Source of the DNA: JBOGWA01 sp050693155
Lineage (GTDB): Bacteria > Actinomycetota > UBA4738 > CALAEC01
Direction: 5' to 3'
Length of the DNA stretch: 40,530 nt
Assembly (NCBI GenBank): GCA_050693155.1
Contig: JBOGWA010000105.1
Coordinates: 1-40,530 of the forward strand
Shown: in pieces, positions 37,826 to 40,530 of the stretch
Position numbering within the stretch: position 1 is the first letter of the stretch
Layout: the number at the start of each line of letters is the position of its first letter
Translations under genes and position numbers: made by a program
Notes under the pieces: generated by a model
What the model saw: the letters and a program-made list of their open reading frames with translations, nothing else
What the model was told of the DNA's origin: nothing
The model's database searches: none

Positions 37826-38946
37826 GTCAGGTCGTCGAAGCCGAGCACGTAGGAGCAGTGGAGGTTCCCGTGAGCGAGCTGCTCCAACACGTCATCACGC
37901 GCGACGCAAGCGACCTCCATCTCACGGCCGGGTCTCCGCCGGTTATCCGCGTGCACGGCTCGCTCGTCCGGCTCGACGGGTACTCGGAGCTCTCCGGAGA
38001 CGTGTTGCAGCGCATGATCTATTCGATCCTCACGCAGAAACAGCGGGAGCGTTTCGAGCAAGAGCTCGAGCTCGACCTCTCGTACGCGCTCCCCGGAAGG
38101 GCGAGGTTCCGCGTGAACGTGTACCTACAGCGTGACTCGCTCGGTGCTGCCTTCCGGCTGATCCCGTACGAGATCCGCAGCGTCGAGGAGCTCGGACTTC
38201 CCGAGCAAGTGGGGGAGTTCGCCCGGTATCCGCGAGGGCTCGTGCTCCTCACCGGACCAACCGGATCCGGGAAGACGACGACCCTTGCGGCTCTCGTCGA
38301 CATCGTGAACCGGGAGCGAGCTTGCCACATCATGACCGTCGAGGACCCCATCGAGTTCCTCCATCAGCACAAGACCTCGGTCGTGAATCAGCGGGAGGTC
38401 GGCCAGGACACGCACTCGTTCGCAGAAGCGTTGAAGCACGTCCTGCGACAAGACCCCGACGTGATCCTCATCGGCGAGATGCGCGACCTCGAGACGATCC
38501 AGACGGCGCTCACTGCCGCGGAAACCGGCCACCTCGTGTTCGCGACGCTGCACACGCAGGACGCCCCCCAAACGATCGATCGAATCATCGACGTCTTCCC
38601 TCCGTTCCAGCAGCAGCAGATCAGGGTCCAGCTGGCCTCGACCGTCCAGGGAATCTGCACCCAACAGCTCCTCCCGCGCACGGACGGGACAGGGCGGCTG
38701 GTTGCCTGTGAAGTCCTCGTCGCCACGCCGGCGGTAAGGAACCTGATCCGTGAGGCGAAGATTCACCAGATCTACTCCGTTATCCAGGCTGGACGACAGC
38801 ATGGGATGCAAACGATGGACGCGGCGCTCGCAAGTTTGGTGACCGCCGGCCGGATCACCCATCAAGTGGCGGTCGATCACTGCCACGACCGCGAGGAGCT
38901 CGGCCGGCTCATCGGCGGCGAGCAAGCGACGGTGACGCATGCCTAG
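37822..38946 (+). CDS. pilT: Type IV pilus retraction ATPase PilT
   Basis: PilT powers pilus retraction and hence twitching motility or DNA uptake. The 374-aa protein has the N-terminal PAS-like domain (ITRDASDLHLTAGSPPVIRVHG). Walker A is LTGPTGSGKTTTLAALVD (from about residue 144). The Asp box is TVEDPIEFLH, Walker B is DPDVILIGEMRDLETI and the His box is GHLVFATLHTQDA. The PilT-specific AIRNLIRE-like motif is present as AVRNLIREAKIHQIYS. It starts at ATG in the ATGA overlap with pilB. A longer in-frame extension lies inside pilB. The presence of PilT argues for retractile pili rather than a pure secretion system. Confidence 0.96.
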   Translation: MSQVVEAEHVGAVEVPVSELLQHVITRDASDLHLTAGSPPVIRVHGSLVRLDGYSELSGDVLQRMIYSILTQKQRERFEQELELDLSYALPGRARFRVNVYLQRDSLGAAFRLIPYEIRSVEELGLPEQVGEFARYPRGLVLLTGPTGSGKTTTLAALVDIVNRERACHIMTVEDPIEFLHQHKTSVVNQREVGQDTHSFAEALKHVLRQDPDVILIGEMRDLETIQTALTAAETGHLVFATLHTQDAPQTIDRIIDVFPPFQQQQIRVQLASTVQGICTQQLLPRTDGTGRLVACEVLVATPAVRNLIREAKIHQIYSVIQAGRQHGMQTMDAALASLVTAGRITHQVAVDHCHDREELGRLIGGEQATVTHA

Positions 38947-40150
38947 CACCTTCGCCTATCGGGTCCGAGACCGGCAGGGCGCGCTCGTGATGGGCGAGAT
39001 GGTGGGGGATAGCCGCGACCTCGTCGCCCGCAAGCTCATGCAGACGGGGCTGATCCCTCTTGAGGTGACGCAAAAGGGAACCGGGTTCAAACGAGAGATC
39101 AGGCTGTTCCCCGGATGGGTGGGGCTGAAGCACCTCACGATCTTCTCGAGGCAGTTCGCCACGATGGTGAACTCCGGACTGCCGCTGCTTCGCGCCCTCA
39201 CGGTTCTGGAGCAACAAACGGACTCGACCGAGCTCCAGCGCGTGATCGGTCAGGTACGGGTCGACATCGAGCAGGGAGCGTCCCTGTCGGGCGCGCTCGA
39301 GAAGCATCCCAAGACCTTCTCCCGCCTCTACGTCGCCCTCGTAAGGGCTGGGGAGACCGGTGGGGTCCTGGACGCCGTCCTTCTGCGGCTCGCGAACACG
39401 CTGGAACGAGAGCTTCAGCTGCGTCGCAAGGTGCGCGCGGCGATGACGTACCCGGTCGTCGTGCTCTTCTTCGTGCTCTCGATCCTCTCGGCGATGCTCA
39501 TCTGGATCGTGCCGACCTTCAGGGATCTCTACGCGAGCCTCGGCGGAACGCTGCCGTTGATGACACGGATGCTGTTGGGGTTGTCCGATGCCTTCCGCCA
39601 GTTCTTCCCGTTCTTCCTCGGAGGGTTCGCGCTTCTCGGGTTCGCGCTCTACCGCTGGGGCAAGACGGAGAAGGGTCGTTTCGTCATCGACCGATTCAAG
39701 CTCAAAGTCTGGGTGTTTGGGCCGCTATTCCACAAGGCGGCGATGTCTCGGTTCTCTCGCACGCTCGGGGCTCTCTCCCGTTCCGGTGTGCCGATCCTTC
39801 AAGCACTCGATATCACCGCCGAAACCGTGAACAACGCTGTTGTGGCGAAGGCGATCGCGGACGTACGGGCCAGCGTCAAGGAAGGGGAGAGTCTCGCCGG
39901 CCCGCTTTCCCGTCACAAGGTATTCCCACCGATGGTTGTGCAGATGATGACCGTCGGCGAGGAGACCGGCGCCCTCGACGAGATGCTCGAGAAGATCGCC
40001 GACTTCTACGACAACGAGGTCGAGACCGCAGTCGAGCAGCTCGCCTCGATCATTGAGCCGGTTCTGATCGTGATCGTAGGCGGGATCGTGGGGTTGATGG
40101 TTGTCTCGCTCTACCTGCCGATGTTCAAGATCTTCGAGCTGATTCGTTAG
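38939..40150 (+). CDS. pilC: Type IV pilus inner membrane platform protein PilC
   Basis: PilC is the membrane platform on which PilB and PilT act. The 403-aa protein has two homologous T2SSF domains. The first includes FSRQFATMVNSGLPLLRALTVLEQQ and VRAGETGGVLDAVLLRLA; the second includes FSRTLGALSRSGVPILQALDI and MMTVGEETGALDEMLEKIA. Three membrane spans lie at about 168-190, 217-240 and 375-397. The ATG overlaps the end of pilT by 8 nt. A 160-nt regulatory-looking gap and a pilin gene follow. Confidence 0.95.
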   Translation: MPSTFAYRVRDRQGALVMGEMVGDSRDLVARKLMQTGLIPLEVTQKGTGFKREIRLFPGWVGLKHLTIFSRQFATMVNSGLPLLRALTVLEQQTDSTELQRVIGQVRVDIEQGASLSGALEKHPKTFSRLYVALVRAGETGGVLDAVLLRLANTLERELQLRRKVRAAMTYPVVVLFFVLSILSAMLIWIVPTFRDLYASLGGTLPLMTRMLLGLSDAFRQFFPFFLGGFALLGFALYRWGKTEKGRFVIDRFKLKVWVFGPLFHKAAMSRFSRTLGALSRSGVPILQALDITAETVNNAVVAKAIADVRASVKEGESLAGPLSRHKVFPPMVVQMMTVGEETGALDEMLEKIADFYDNEVETAVEQLASIIEPVLIVIVGGIVGLMVVSLYLPMFKIFELIR

Positions 40151-40152
40151 CC

Positions 40153-40237
40153 ATCGGCCGATCGGCCGACACCCGTCCGCGATCTATCCGACACATCGGA
40201 CGGAATCAGTCGGAAAAGTTTGCGAGATCGGCCGATC
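40153..40237. promoter_or_regulatory. Palindromic operator-like sites upstream of the pilin gene
   Basis: The perfect 16-bp palindrome tcggccgatcggccga (40154-40169) and the perfect 12-bp palindrome gatcggccgatc (40226-40237) share the core tcggccga. The more degenerate pair tccgacacatcggacgg lies between them. Spacing between the centres is about 70 bp. They lie in the 160-nt gap before a pilin gene and look like binding sites for a dimeric regulator. No matching regulator is in the window. Confidence 0.5.
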
Positions 40238-40310
40238 GACCTCAATCCCCGAGTCGTGGATTGCCGATAACGCGGGCGGACCATCAGCGACCCGGAAGGG
40301 GGTGAAACGA

Positions 40311-40530
40311 ATGCTGATGAAATTCTGGAACAAGAAGATGCAGGACGACAAAGGTTTCACCCTCATCGAACTCATGGTGGTCGTCCTGATCATCGGCATC
40401 CTGATCGCGATCGCCCTGCCCACGTTCCTCGGTCTGCGCGAGCGCGCGCAGAAGCGGGCAGGTCATTCGGACCTCCGTAATGGTGTGGTGGCCGCTTAGG
40501 CATACTTCACGGACGATGACTGCTAAACGG
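40311..40530 (+). pseudogene. Type IV major-pilin-like gene, interrupted by two stops and cut by the window end
   Basis: From the ATG at 40311 (aggggg upstream; a GTG at 40302 is also in frame) the product has a 14-residue leader, then the prepilin cleavage site DKGFTLIE with the conserved Glu at +5. The hydrophobic helix LMVVVLIIGILIAIALPTFL and the conserved pilin segment SDLRNGVVAA follow. A TAG at 40497-40499 interrupts it at about 62 residues. The same frame then reads AYFTDDDC, matching the usual pilin motif (A-x-YFTDNDSY), and reaches TAA at 40524-40526 where a Tyr is normally found. Both stops are one substitution from the expected codons (AAG and TAC). I infer a decayed pilin copy; a short functional peptide is less likely. 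Confidence 0.75.

Noticed and set aside
40151..40310. Cyclic-di-GMP (GEMM) riboswitch before the pilin gene
   Set aside because: The conserved GEMM words, including the GNRA tetraloop-receptor pair, are not present; only palindromes are seen.
1..40530. Prophage, insertion sequence or genomic island
   Set aside because: No transposase, integrase or phage gene and no obvious compositional break; gene order is typical chromosomal core with a modest accessory block at 11.4-18 kb.

Overview
The window is 40.5 kb of strongly G+C-rich bacterial DNA, packed with genes. It reads as part of the core chromosome of a member of the Actinomycetota (high-G+C Gram-positives), probably a deep-branching lineage. 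The evidence is the conserved order pdxS-pdxT-yebC-ruvCAB-yajC-secD-secF-apt-rel-dtd, then hisS-aspS-rarA-alaS-ruvX-mltG-aroE, then pilB-pilT-pilC. Frequent GTG/TTG starts, NTGA stop/start overlaps and apparently leaderless promoters fit as well. I see no rRNA, tRNA, insertion sequence, phage gene or CRISPR array.

Layout. 1-134: end of a repeat-bearing intergenic region and the pdxS promoter. 135-4494: vitamin B6 synthesis (pdxST), a YebC/PmpR regulator and the RuvABC Holliday-junction machinery. 4495-8120: promoter/terminator leader, yajC, an HD-domain phosphohydrolase, secD and secF. 8121-11392: apt, the bifunctional (p)ppGpp enzyme and dtd. 11407-17985: accessory block with two stand-alone cyclic-nucleotide-binding-domain proteins, an FAD oxidoreductase, a CoA-binding protein, a UDP-glucose-dehydrogenase-type enzyme, a 14-helix MFS exporter and a DUF1684 protein. 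18033-21602 (minus strand): an OpuC-type osmoprotectant ABC importer. 21628-26824: MBL hydrolase, hisS, aspS, a probable 6S RNA and rarA. 26863-29776: lipoprotein, two small membrane proteins and an ABC-2 exporter. 29794-34769: alaS, ruvX, mltG, aroE. 34770-35323: repeat-rich non-coding region. 35324-40530: a possibly roadblock-like protein, pilB, pilT, pilC and a broken pilin gene.

How the parts work together. Most genes are housekeeping. YajC-SecDF assists Sec export, RuvABC and RarA handle stalled forks and recombination, and Rel and the neighbouring aminoacyl-tRNA synthetases and Dtd link translation quality to stress. The importer would give osmotic protection. The last 5 kb encodes a type IV pilus motor (assembly ATPase, retraction ATPase, platform protein).

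Most notable points. (1) The substrate-binding lipoprotein of the osmoprotectant importer is circularly permuted: its two half-sequences are in the reverse of the usual order, joined by a Gly/Ser linker. (2) A family of roughly 30-nt repeats occurs at both ends of the window, partly as inverted composite copies 34.7 kb apart. (3) The terminal pilin gene has two in-frame stops inside conserved pilin sequence. (4) A 6S-like RNA lies between aspS and rarA. (5) dtd appears to start at CTG inside a CTGA overlap with the rel stop. (6) Many genes have a TANNNT -10 box only 6-9 nt before the start codon. Starts were chosen by eye from Shine-Dalgarno sequences, overlaps and family N-termini; no database search was possible.
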